Positions 25,232 to 32,721 of a stretch of DNA of 32,721 bases are shown here, one piece after another. The position numbers were made by a program, and so were the translations under genes. Below the pieces are notes generated by a model. That model saw only the letters and a program-made list of their open reading frames with translations, had not been told where the DNA came from and ran no database searches. The first letter of the stretch is position 1; the number at the start of each line of letters is the position of its first letter. This stretch comes from Mycobacterium sp. (lineage in GTDB: Bacteria; Actinomycetota; Actinomycetes; Mycobacteriales; Mycobacteriaceae): NCBI RefSeq assembly GCF_019243155.1, contig NZ_JAFAUS010000446.1:1-32721 (forward strand), written 5' to 3'.

Positions 25232-26482
25232 ATGCGAATTGCCCTGCTGTCCTACCGTAGTAAGACCCATTGCGGCGGACAGGGCGTCTACGTGCGCCAT
25301 CTCAGCCACGGTCTGGTGGAGCTCGGTCATGACGTCGAGGTGTTCTCCGGGCAGCCCTACCCCGACCTGCTGGATCCGCGGGTGCGCCTGACCGAGGTGC
25401 CGAGCCTGGATCTGTACCGGGAACCCGACCCGTTCCGGGTGCCGCGCCCGAGCGAGATCCGCAATTCGATCGACCTGCTGGAGCTGCTCACGACCTGGAG
25501 CGCCGGCTTCCCCGAACCGCGGACGTTCACGATGCGGGCCGCGCGATTGCTGGCCGAGCGGGCCGCGGATTTCGACGTCGTGCACGACAACCAAAGTCTG
25601 GGAACCGGACTGCTGACGATCGCCGAGGCCGGGCTGCCGGTGGTGGCCACCGTGCATCACCCGATCACCCGCGACCGGATTCTCGACATCGCCGCCGCCC
25701 GATGGTGGCGAAAACCGTTGGTGCACCGCTGGTATGGCTTCCTCGCCATGCAGCAACAGGTGGCACGTCAGATTCCCGATCTGTTGACGGTCTCGTCGTC
25801 GTCGGCCGCGGACATCATCAGCGACTTCGGTGTCTCGGCCGAGCAACTCAACGTCGTCCCGCTCGGCGTCAACACCGAGCTGTTCAAACCGGGACCGCAG
25901 CCCCGGCAGCCCGGTCGGGTCATCGCGATCGCCAGCGCCGACACACCGCTGAAGGGCGTCCGCACCCTGCTTCAGGCCGTCGCCAGGCTGCGCACCGTCC
26001 GGGATCTCGAGCTGCGGCTCGTCGCCAAGGTGGAACCCAACGGACCCACCCACAAACTCATTGCCGAACTTGGAATCTCGGACATCGTCCATGTCACCAG
26101 TGGGCTCTCCGATGCCGAGCTGGGCGCGTTGCTGGCCTCCGCCGAGGTCGCCTGCATCCCCTCGCTTTACGAGGGATTTTCGCTGCCCGCGGTCGAGGCG
26201 ATGGCCAGCGGAACCCCGATCGTCGCCAGCCGGGTGGGGGCGCTGCCCGAGGTCCTCGGGACCGACGGCGCGTGCGCCGAGCTCGTCCCGCCCGCTGACG
26301 TCGATGCGCTGACTCGCGCGCTCGGTGAGCTGTTGGACTCGCCGGAAAAGCGCCGCAGCCTGGGCAAGGCGGGGCGAGAGCGCGCAGTCAACGTGTTCAG
26401 CTGGGAAGCCGTGGCCGCGCAAACCGTGCACGTTTACGAACGCGCGATCGCGCGGAGCGCGCAGGGCGCAACCCAGTGCTGA
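25232..26482 (+). CDS. GT4 family glycosyltransferase
   Basis: This 416-aa GT-B retaining glycosyltransferase is cytoplasmic or membrane-associated. The N-terminal half opens MRIALLSYRSKTHCGGQGVYVRHLSHGL, with the G-G-Q-G-V-Y loop of GT4 enzymes. The C-terminal Glycos_transf_1 domain has IASADTPLKGVRTLLQAV and the E-x7-E donor motif at E314-E322 (YEGFSLPAVEAM). ATG 25232 follows AAGAAGAG; a longer frame to 25043 crosses the promoter and is rejected. Its stop overlaps the GTG start of the methyltransferase gene. Acceptor and sugar are unknown. Being first in a coupled operon with a methyltransferase and a toroid protein, it probably glycosylates an envelope or natural-product molecule handled by them. 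Confidence 0.92.
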   Translation: MRIALLSYRSKTHCGGQGVYVRHLSHGLVELGHDVEVFSGQPYPDLLDPRVRLTEVPSLDLYREPDPFRVPRPSEIRNSIDLLELLTTWSAGFPEPRTFTMRAARLLAERAADFDVVHDNQSLGTGLLTIAEAGLPVVATVHHPITRDRILDIAAARWWRKPLVHRWYGFLAMQQQVARQIPDLLTVSSSSAADIISDFGVSAEQLNVVPLGVNTELFKPGPQPRQPGRVIAIASADTPLKGVRTLLQAVARLRTVRDLELRLVAKVEPNGPTHKLIAELGISDIVHVTSGLSDAELGALLASAEVACIPSLYEGFSLPAVEAMASGTPIVASRVGALPEVLGTDGACAELVPPADVDALTRALGELLDSPEKRRSLGKAGRERAVNVFSWEAVAAQTVHVYERAIARSAQGATQC

Positions 26483-27234
26483 CGGTCGATTTCGATCGGC
26501 TTCGGATTGGGCCGTCCAGCAAGGTCATTGACGTCGGATGCGGAGCCGGCCGGCACGCATTCGAGGCGTATCGGCGCGGGGCCGACGTGGTCGCCTTCGA
26601 CCGCGATGAGTCGGAACTGCGTTCCGTGGACACCATCCTGCGCGCCATGGGCGAGACGGGTGAGGCGCCCGCGGAAGCGTCCGCGAAGGTCGTCGTCGGT
26701 GACGCGCTGAAGTTGCCGTACGCCGACGAGACATTCGACTGCGTCATAGCCTCGGAGATCCTCGAACACATACCCAGCGACGACGCCGCCATCGTCGAGT
26801 TGATCAGGGTGCTCAAAGTCGGTGGAACGCTGGCGGTCAGCGTGCCGCGCTGGCTGCCGGAGCGGGTTTGTTGGCTGCTGTCCGACGAATACCACAGTAA
26901 CGAGGGCGGCCACGTCCGCATCTACCGCGCGAGCGAACTGCGCGGCAAGATCGTCGGCGGTGGAACGGAATTGACACACACCCACCATGCTCATGCGCTG
27001 CACTCCCCGTTCTGGTGGCTGAAATGCGCTGTGGGCGTGTCGAATACCGATCACCGCGCGGTGACCGCGTACCACAAGCTCCTGGTGTGGGACCTGATGC
27101 AGCGACCCAAGGTGACGCAGCTGGCCGAGGCCCTGCTCAACCCGGTGGTGGGCAAGAGCGTGGCGATGTACTTCGTCAAGCGCCAGCCCGCGAAAAGCCA
27201 ATCGACGGTGGGATATTCCATTGCATCGGTCTGA
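26476..27234 (+). CDS. Class I SAM-dependent methyltransferase
   Basis: This 252-aa Methyltransf_11-type enzyme has motif I KVIDVGCGAGRHAFEAYRRG (residues 16-35) and an acidic strand-2 end VVAFDRDES. Next come motif IV DCVIASEILEHIP and the post-motif LIRVLKVGGTLAVSVPRW. The C-terminal part has an unusual His cluster (THTHHAHALHSPFWWLKC), which might bind metal or the acceptor. GTG 26476 overlaps the glycosyltransferase stop by seven bases, so the two are translationally coupled. The 3' end in turn overlaps the next gene. This is probably O- or C-methylation of the same product; the substrate is unknown. Confidence 0.9.
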   Translation: MLTVDFDRLRIGPSSKVIDVGCGAGRHAFEAYRRGADVVAFDRDESELRSVDTILRAMGETGEAPAEASAKVVVGDALKLPYADETFDCVIASEILEHIPSDDAAIVELIRVLKVGGTLAVSVPRWLPERVCWLLSDEYHSNEGGHVRIYRASELRGKIVGGGTELTHTHHAHALHSPFWWLKCAVGVSNTDHRAVTAYHKLLVWDLMQRPKVTQLAEALLNPVVGKSVAMYFVKRQPAKSQSTVGYSIASV

Positions 27235-28294
27235 TCCGCCCGCGGTTCCGGGTGTGCTGTCCCCGGGGCAATGCCGGCAGACCGCGCTCTCCATCGCCGC
27301 CGCGCAGGAATCCTCAGGAGCCATCCCCTGGTTCGAAGGGGGCCATACCGATCCCTGGGACCACGTGGAGTGCGCGATGGCGCTCACCACCGCCGGGCTC
27401 CTGGAGCCCGCACGCGCCGCGTTCGACTGGAGTCGCCGCACCCAGCGGCCCGACGGTTCCTGGCCCATCCAGTTCCGCGCCGGAACCGTCGAGGACGCCA
27501 ACAGCGACAGCAACTTCTGCGCTTACATCGCCACCGGCGTGTGGCACCACGTATTGGTCACCGGCGACGAATTGTTCGCCGTCGAGATGTGGCCGGTGGT
27601 GCGCGATGCGATCGACTTCGTCATCGACCTGCAGATCGGATACGGCGAGATCTGTTGGGCCCGAAGCACAGCAGGCCCGCTGCCGGAAGCGTTGCTGACC
27701 GGTTGCGCGAGCATCTACCACAGCATCCGGTGCGCCCTGGCGCTCGCCGCGCTGGTGAATGATCCTCAGCCGGAATGGGAACTCGCGGCGGGCCGATTGG
27801 GCCACGCGATCACCGCGCATCCGGACGGGTTCACCGAGAAAGACCGCTATTCGATGGACTGGTACTACCCCATCCTCGGCAGTGCTCTGCGGGGCCCGGC
27901 GGCGGAAACCCGAATCAAGCAGCGCTGGGACGACTTTGTGGTCGACGGCCTGGGCATTCGTTGCGTGGACGATCGGCCGTGGGTGACCGGTGCCGAAACG
28001 TGCGAGCTGGTGATGGCGCTGGATGCGCTCGGCCAGCGGTCGGCCGCGCACCGGCAGTTCGCCGCGATGCAGCACCTGCGCGAAGAGGACGGCTCCTACT
28101 GGACGGGCCTGGTCTTCGCGGACGGGAAACGCTGGCCCGAGGAGCGCACCACCTGGACGGGTGCGGCGATGATCCTGGCGGCGGATGCGCTGTCGAACAC
28201 CACTGCGGCCGCGGGGATTTTCCGCGGCGACGAGCTGCCGACGGGCCTGCAGACCGACTTCGATTGCGAGTGTGTCGTCATCCCCGGTCGGTGA
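27221..28294 (+). CDS. Alpha/alpha-toroid 'prenyltransferase-like' protein
   Basis: This 357-aa soluble helical protein (TTG 27221, overlapping the methyltransferase end by 14 bases; GTG 27251 is an alternative) is of the kind annotated in actinobacteria as prenyltransferase or squalene-cyclase-like. QW-like repeats are visible: Q29..SGAIPW, T74-Q..DGSWP (78-82), DLQ..YGEICWA (137-148) and QHLREEDGSYW (284-294). Conserved acidic and aromatic stretches are GGHTDPWDHVE (40-50), DANSDSNFCAYIATGVWHH (92-110), DRYSMDWYYPILG and DDRPWVTGAET. There is no D-x-D-D cyclase motif and no CAAX-type zinc site, so true terpene cyclase or protein prenyltransferase activity is doubtful. A glycan- or polyprenyl-binding toroid is equally possible. 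It is always read with the glycosyltransferase and methyltransferase here. Confidence 0.82.
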   Translation: MHRSDPPAVPGVLSPGQCRQTALSIAAAQESSGAIPWFEGGHTDPWDHVECAMALTTAGLLEPARAAFDWSRRTQRPDGSWPIQFRAGTVEDANSDSNFCAYIATGVWHHVLVTGDELFAVEMWPVVRDAIDFVIDLQIGYGEICWARSTAGPLPEALLTGCASIYHSIRCALALAALVNDPQPEWELAAGRLGHAITAHPDGFTEKDRYSMDWYYPILGSALRGPAAETRIKQRWDDFVVDGLGIRCVDDRPWVTGAETCELVMALDALGQRSAAHRQFAAMQHLREEDGSYWTGLVFADGKRWPEERTTWTGAAMILAADALSNTTAAAGIFRGDELPTGLQTDFDCECVVIPGR

Positions 28295-28308
28295 CCGCGG
28301 TGTTCGAG

Positions 28309-29748
<1,440 letters not shown>

Positions 29749-29792
29749 CTGTTCCGTCAAGACCATGAGGTGAATTTCGGATTCGATAGCGC

Positions 29793-29806
29793 ATCCGCTA
29801 GCGGAT
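29793..29806. repeat. 14-bp perfect palindrome between cutinase and TetR genes
   Basis: ATCCGCTAGCGGAT is fully self-complementary and is followed by further GGAT/TTCG repeats (29801-29817). It lies 45 bp after the cutinase stop and about 210 bp before the TetR start, in a 269-bp interval without a convincing gene. It may be a regulator site; no U-run follows, so it is not a terminator. Confidence 0.4.
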
Positions 29807-30017
29807 TCGCGGATCGAGTCATGGTCGGGAGCGCTTTGGACGATTCTCAGCGCAGGTTGGTGGGGTTGAGGTCCTCGGCATCTGCTGGCCCGCGTCCTCG
29901 TAGGCTTTTTGATCGCGGCCATCCTGGGGCTCGTAGTCACGCTTCTTGGCCAGACGCTTCAGGCTTGCTTGCTGGCGTACGTTGACAGCGCGACAGTGAG
30001 ATACGAGGAGGCCGACC

Positions 30018-30659
30018 ATTCCAGCCGCACGTCAGCAGAGCGACAACGCGCGTCGCCGACACGAGCGGCGAAAGGCGGACCGCCGCGCGTCCAACGAACG
30101 GTGGCAGACCATCCTCAAAGGTGCTGCGGAGGTGTTCCGTCGTGAGGGGTTCGGACGGGCGCGACTGGAGGACGTCGCTGTTGAGGTGGGCATCAATCGA
30201 GCCTCCCTCTATTACTACGTCGGTACCAAAGAGGAACTGCTCGTCGCGCTCATCGAGCAGCCGGCCTACGACATGACCGGTCATTGCCGCGAGGCCTTCG
30301 AGTCCGACGTGCCGGCCGACGAGAAGTTGCGCCGTGCCCTACAGGCATTCATCGAAGATCTCGTTGCTCGCCCGGAACTCTTGCTGTTGTTTGCCGAAAG
30401 TCAGCACATTGCAACCATTCCTGGGGCGCAGGGCATCGTCACCAACGCCGATACCTACGGCAAGACGCTGCTCGCCATCATTGAAGAGGGTATCTCTACC
30501 GGTATTTTCCGCTCGGATCTGGACCCGCGGCTGGTGATGCTGGGTGTGCTTGGGATGCACAATTGGATTCACCGCTGGTACGTCCCCGGCGGACGCAACT
30601 CGCTGACCGAGATCGGTGATGCCTTCGCCGCCATGGTGCTGTCCGGCCTCCGGCCGTGA
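30018..30659 (+). CDS. TetR family transcriptional regulator, apparent ATT start
   Basis: The protein is 213 aa if it starts at ATT 30018. The helix-turn-helix (RWQTILKGAAEVFRREGFGRARLEDVAVEVGINRASLYYYVGTKEELL, about 29-76) needs this upstream part, and there is no in-frame ATG, GTG, TTG or CTG between the stop at 29997 and 30131. GAGGAGG (30005-30011) sits six bases before the ATT. Starting at GTG 30132 would delete the first helix of the DNA-binding domain. A basic N-terminal tail (ARRRHERRKADRR) precedes the domain. The C-terminal ligand domain (about 85-210) is TetR_C-like. The next gene encodes a CMD-family protein on the same strand, a common partner of TetR regulators. Confidence 0.85.
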   Translation: MPAARQQSDNARRRHERRKADRRASNERWQTILKGAAEVFRREGFGRARLEDVAVEVGINRASLYYYVGTKEELLVALIEQPAYDMTGHCREAFESDVPADEKLRRALQAFIEDLVARPELLLLFAESQHIATIPGAQGIVTNADTYGKTLLAIIEEGISTGIFRSDLDPRLVMLGVLGMHNWIHRWYVPGGRNSLTEIGDAFAAMVLSGLRP

Positions 30660-30708
30660 ATCGGCAAAGTGCAGGCAATCGGATGTGATCTGAGGTCTGA
30701 GAACAGCG

Positions 30709-30745
30709 TTGACCCCGCCGCGAGGCCTGGTATTGAATGCAATCC
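30709..30745 (+). promoter_or_regulatory. Possible promoter of the CMD-family gene
   Basis: TTGACC (30709-30714), a 16-nt spacer and TATTGA (30731-30736) give a plausible but imperfect SigA-like promoter. ATTG-AATG-CAAT (30732-30743), a small inverted repeat, overlaps the -10 and could be a TetR-type half-site pair. Confidence is low. Confidence 0.35.
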
Positions 30746-30785
30746 TCAACCCCGCCAGTCCATGTCGTCAGCCAGGAGGATACTA

Positions 30786-31426
30786 ATGCCACGTCTCAAG
30801 CAGATCCCCCGGGACGAGGTCAGCGATCAATTCACACTGAACATGTACGACTTTATGTTCGGCGACCGTGATCCGGTGGCAGAACCGGGCGCCGTCGGCG
30901 GTACGCCCGGCAACTGGTGACGGTGATGGCGCACTCCCCTGCCGCCCTGCGCCATGCCGTGCGAGGCTTTCGCCTGTACCGCGAAGAGGTGAGCATCCGG
31001 GCCGATTACCGCGAGTTGGGACAGATCCGTGCGGGCTGGGTGGTCGGCAGCCAGTTCGTCTTCTCCCAACATTGCAAGGCATGCCGTTCGGCCGGGCTGT
31101 CGGAGCAGAAGATCAAAGCAATCCCGTCGTGGCAGACCGCCGACTGCTTCGATCACACCGAGCGGCTATTGCTCGCCTACGCGGATTGCCTTGCGGGGCA
31201 ACAGGGGCGGGTTCCCGAGCGGCTGTTCGATCAACTGCGGGGGGTCTTCAGCGACCAAGAGATCCTTGAATTCACCTACACCACCACGATGTACGTGATG
31301 CACGCGATCATGTCGCGGGCGCTGCGGTTGGAATTCGACGACACCGACGACCCGATCGTCGAGGTGGACGACCCCGAAGGAGGCGGTGTGCTCGACATCG
31401 GCGCCGCGACGTCTGGGCGAGACTGA
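30786..31426 (+). pseudogene. Carboxymuconolactone decarboxylase (AhpD-like) family gene, single-base frameshift
   Basis: ATG 30786 follows AGGAGG and encodes the family N-terminus MPRLKQIPRDEVSDQFTLNMYD up to TPGNW, where TGA (30918-30920) stops it. The rest, from TVMAHSPAALRHAVRGFRLYR to the end at 31426, is in the next frame and is full-length CMD sequence with the C-K-A-C redox/active-site motif (SQHCKACRSAG). Another conserved block is AIPSWQTADCFDHTERLLLAYADCLAG. Family members read TPG(D/N)WWTV here, so one G seems to be missing at about 30916-30919. The total length would be a normal 213 aa. Alternatively GTG 30917 restarts translation (GTGA overlap), giving a split two-chain protein. 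Decarboxylase or peroxide-related activity is unknown. Confidence 0.82.
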
Positions 31427-31603
31427 CGCAAGCGTGATGCACGGGCGGTCACAGCCGGCATACCGGCTCAATGCGTCCTCGCCTGTCGCGAGTGGCGATC
31501 GCTTCGAGCACACCGCGAACGTGAGCCGGGTGGACACAAACTCGTGGTGCGGCTGGGCCGGGGTGGCAGGGGCCATGCCTCTGCACGGCTCGGCACAAAC
31601 GAA

Positions 31604-32035
31604 TTATGCCGACATGTTCGCCGGTCGCCGCCGCGCTTTCGCGCCGACATAGCCGAGTATGAGCCCTGTCCCGATTTCGCCGACCGCCGTGAGCCAAGAA
31701 AACCAGGTGACATTGATCCGCGGTCCCGAAGTGAAGCTGTCTTGCAAGGCCGGCAGGAAACAGGGCAGCACGTGCGCGTAAGTGAACAGGGCCGCACTCC
31801 CGAGGCCCACGGCCGACGCGATCTCGGGCGCGCGCGGGCGATGGCGCACTACGAGCACGACCGCAAGCACCACAAACAAGCCTTGGATATAGCCGCCGAT
31901 CATGACCGCCGGGGGCGACGCGTGCATCCCGCGCCGAAGGTGATCGACCCCGTGGAGGGTGAAGGCGGCGGCAAACGCGATTGTCGCCACGACGAGTCGG
32001 CGATGCGCTCTGATCGGATCCCAATTGTTCGACAT
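31604..32035 (-). CDS. Four-helix integral membrane protein of unknown function
   Basis: ATG 32035 with GGGAG nearby upstream starts a 143-aa protein (MSNNWDPIRAHRRLVV). Hydrophobic helices lie at about 14-30, 43-62, 72-95 and 108-128. Conserved-looking residues are T-L-H-G-V-D-H-L-R-R-G-M-H after helix 1 and FTYAHVLPCFLPALQDSF between helices 3 and 4, with histidines that might bind heme, metal or quinone. I do not recognise a named family. The frame reaches further upstream to 32140, but that segment overlaps the inverted repeat and promoter region. It has no same-strand partner gene nearby. Confidence 0.8.
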   Translation of the reverse strand: MSNNWDPIRAHRRLVVATIAFAAAFTLHGVDHLRRGMHASPPAVMIGGYIQGLFVVLAVVLVVRHRPRAPEIASAVGLGSAALFTYAHVLPCFLPALQDSFTSGPRINVTWFSWLTAVGEIGTGLILGYVGAKARRRPANMSA

Positions 32036-32054
32036 CTGCGTCTCCCAACGTACG

Positions 32055-32075
32055 ACTACTACACACGGTAGTAGT
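32055..32075. repeat. 21-bp inverted repeat, candidate operator of the membrane-protein gene
   Basis: ACTACTAC and GTAGTAGT are perfect 8-bp inverted arms around ACACG, 20 bp upstream of the membrane-protein start codon. Position and size suit a TetR or MarR site overlapping the promoter or leader. The nearest regulator gene in the window is the TetR at 30018, 1.4 kb away; any link is inference. Confidence 0.5.
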
Positions 32076-32250
32076 GGTCGGGATTGATGTAAATGGGCAG
32101 CAGAAAATTCGCCGAAGTTTGGCGAGTGGCTCGAGGCCAAGTGTGAGTGGTGTCGCGATAAATACCGCGTGCTCAGTTACCGGGTTGTTTTCGAACCCCG
32201 CGACTTGGCGTTGGGCAGAAACTGGCGGATTACCGCAATTCCAGAGGAAG

Positions 32251-32457
32251 TCAGGCCGGGGTGTCGGTGCTGGAGTACAGCTTGAAATGCCGGACGAGCG
32301 GCACGACGGCGCTACCACCGGCAGCGGCCCGCTGGCGAGCGCGCAAAGACGGATGACGGCGCATCGCTTCTTTACGTTCGCGTTCGTGACGCTGGGCGGC
32401 TATCCATGCCGGATGAGACTGAAGGAAAATAACCGTCGCTCCTTGGGTATTCGCCAC
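32251..32457 (-). CDS. Small hypothetical protein, 68 aa
   Basis: GTG 32457 is preceded on the minus strand by AGAGGAG about nine bases upstream. The product is basic and soluble: a short hydrophobic start (GATVIFLQSHPAWIAAQRHERE), an Arg/His-rich helix (KEAMRRHPSLRARQRAAAG) and a tail VVPLVRHFKLYSST. The codon pattern is less GC-rich at third positions than its neighbours, so the gene could be recent or spurious. Small Arg-rich proteins with an HPAW segment are familiar from mycobacteria, but no function is known. An opposite-strand frame (32074-32649) and an overlapping minus-strand frame look less protein-like. Confidence 0.5.
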   Translation of the reverse strand: MANTQGATVIFLQSHPAWIAAQRHERERKEAMRRHPSLRARQRAAAGGSAVVPLVRHFKLYSSTDTPA

Positions 32458-32721
32458 GATCGTCAGCTCCTCTCGGCACCACCTGCAAATTGCTACAACA
32501 GCGGTTATCGGATTGTGATTCCAGAATGCCCGCCAAATCCTGAGACCAAACCACCCACGAAGATGAGAATTGGCCGTGAATTCGACGTAATCCGTGAGCC
32601 GCTCCTGTGCGGCCGTCCGCGCTGGCCCGGCTGCGATTCAGAACCGTAGCGAAGGGCACTGACAATTGGCGGTTTGAGCTTCGTAGGGCGACGGCTGCTA
32701 TCGTCCCTTGCTTATGCCGGA
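32458..32721. other. Non-coding right edge
   Basis: No convincing gene, repeat or RNA was seen in the last 264 bases. Base composition is lower in GC than the rest, and frames on both strands lack coding character. The start of a further gene may lie just outside. Confidence 0.4.

Noticed and set aside
29982..29987. Perfect TTGACA upstream of the TetR gene
   Set aside because: No -10 element occurs at 16-19 bp; the next A/T-containing hexamer is only 12 bp away.
31449..32318. 289-aa minus-strand frame across the membrane-protein gene
   Set aside because: It shares DNA with the better-supported membrane protein in another frame and shows Arg/Pro-rich shadow composition.

Overview
The window is high-GC actinobacterial DNA and is almost certainly from a slow-growing Mycobacterium. 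The evidence is a PPE-family protein, a DUF732 secreted protein, two mycobacterial-type cutinases, a furA-katG pair with a leaderless-type furA promoter, an Ig-like/YkuD L,D-transpeptidase and an Rv2525c-like Tat-exported DUF1906 protein. The KatG N-terminus and overall sequence resemble the M. avium-complex type from memory; no search was run.

Left edge (1-2.55 kb): the right end of an integrated mycobacteriophage. It carries the 3' part of one structural gene, a complete 129-aa structural gene, a strong bidirectional terminator and a convergent large serine integrase. The integrase abuts the 3' two-thirds of an enoyl-CoA hydratase gene whose 5' end is missing, so the attachment site lies inside that gene.

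Housekeeping and accessory block (3.1-11.6 kb): DUF3253 protein, secreted cutinase, DUF1345 membrane protein, thioredoxin-fold protein, a zinc alcohol dehydrogenase broken by one extra A, two small unknown proteins, and a compact ferredoxin / ferredoxin reductase / cytochrome P450 operon. These are followed on the minus strand by a MOSC protein and a DUF732 protein.

Envelope and secretion block (11.7-21.2 kb): a C39-like peptidase lipoprotein, a PPE-SVP protein with a SHOCT-like C-terminal tail, a GT1-type glycosyltransferase followed directly by a methyltransferase, a Tat-signal cupin-like protein, a FAD/Rieske oxidoreductase, a coiled-coil protein and an L,D-transpeptidase.

Oxidative stress and beyond (21.2-25.0 kb): furA-katG, ended by a perfect 14-bp stem terminator, with a convergent DUF1906 Tat protein.

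The most interesting part (25.1-29.0 kb) is a tight, translationally coupled set: GT4 glycosyltransferase, methyltransferase and an alpha/alpha-toroid 'prenyltransferase-like' protein, with a second class I methyltransferase convergent to it. A recognisable promoter whose start region is covered by a 16-bp palindrome precedes the set. I know of no assigned pathway for it.

Right end (29.0-32.7 kb): a second cutinase, a TetR regulator that appears to start at an ATT codon behind a perfect Shine-Dalgarno sequence, a carboxymuconolactone-decarboxylase (AhpD-like) gene with a one-base frameshift, a four-helix membrane protein with an inverted repeat in its promoter region, and a probable small unknown gene. 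No tRNA, rRNA, CRISPR array or insertion sequence was recognised.
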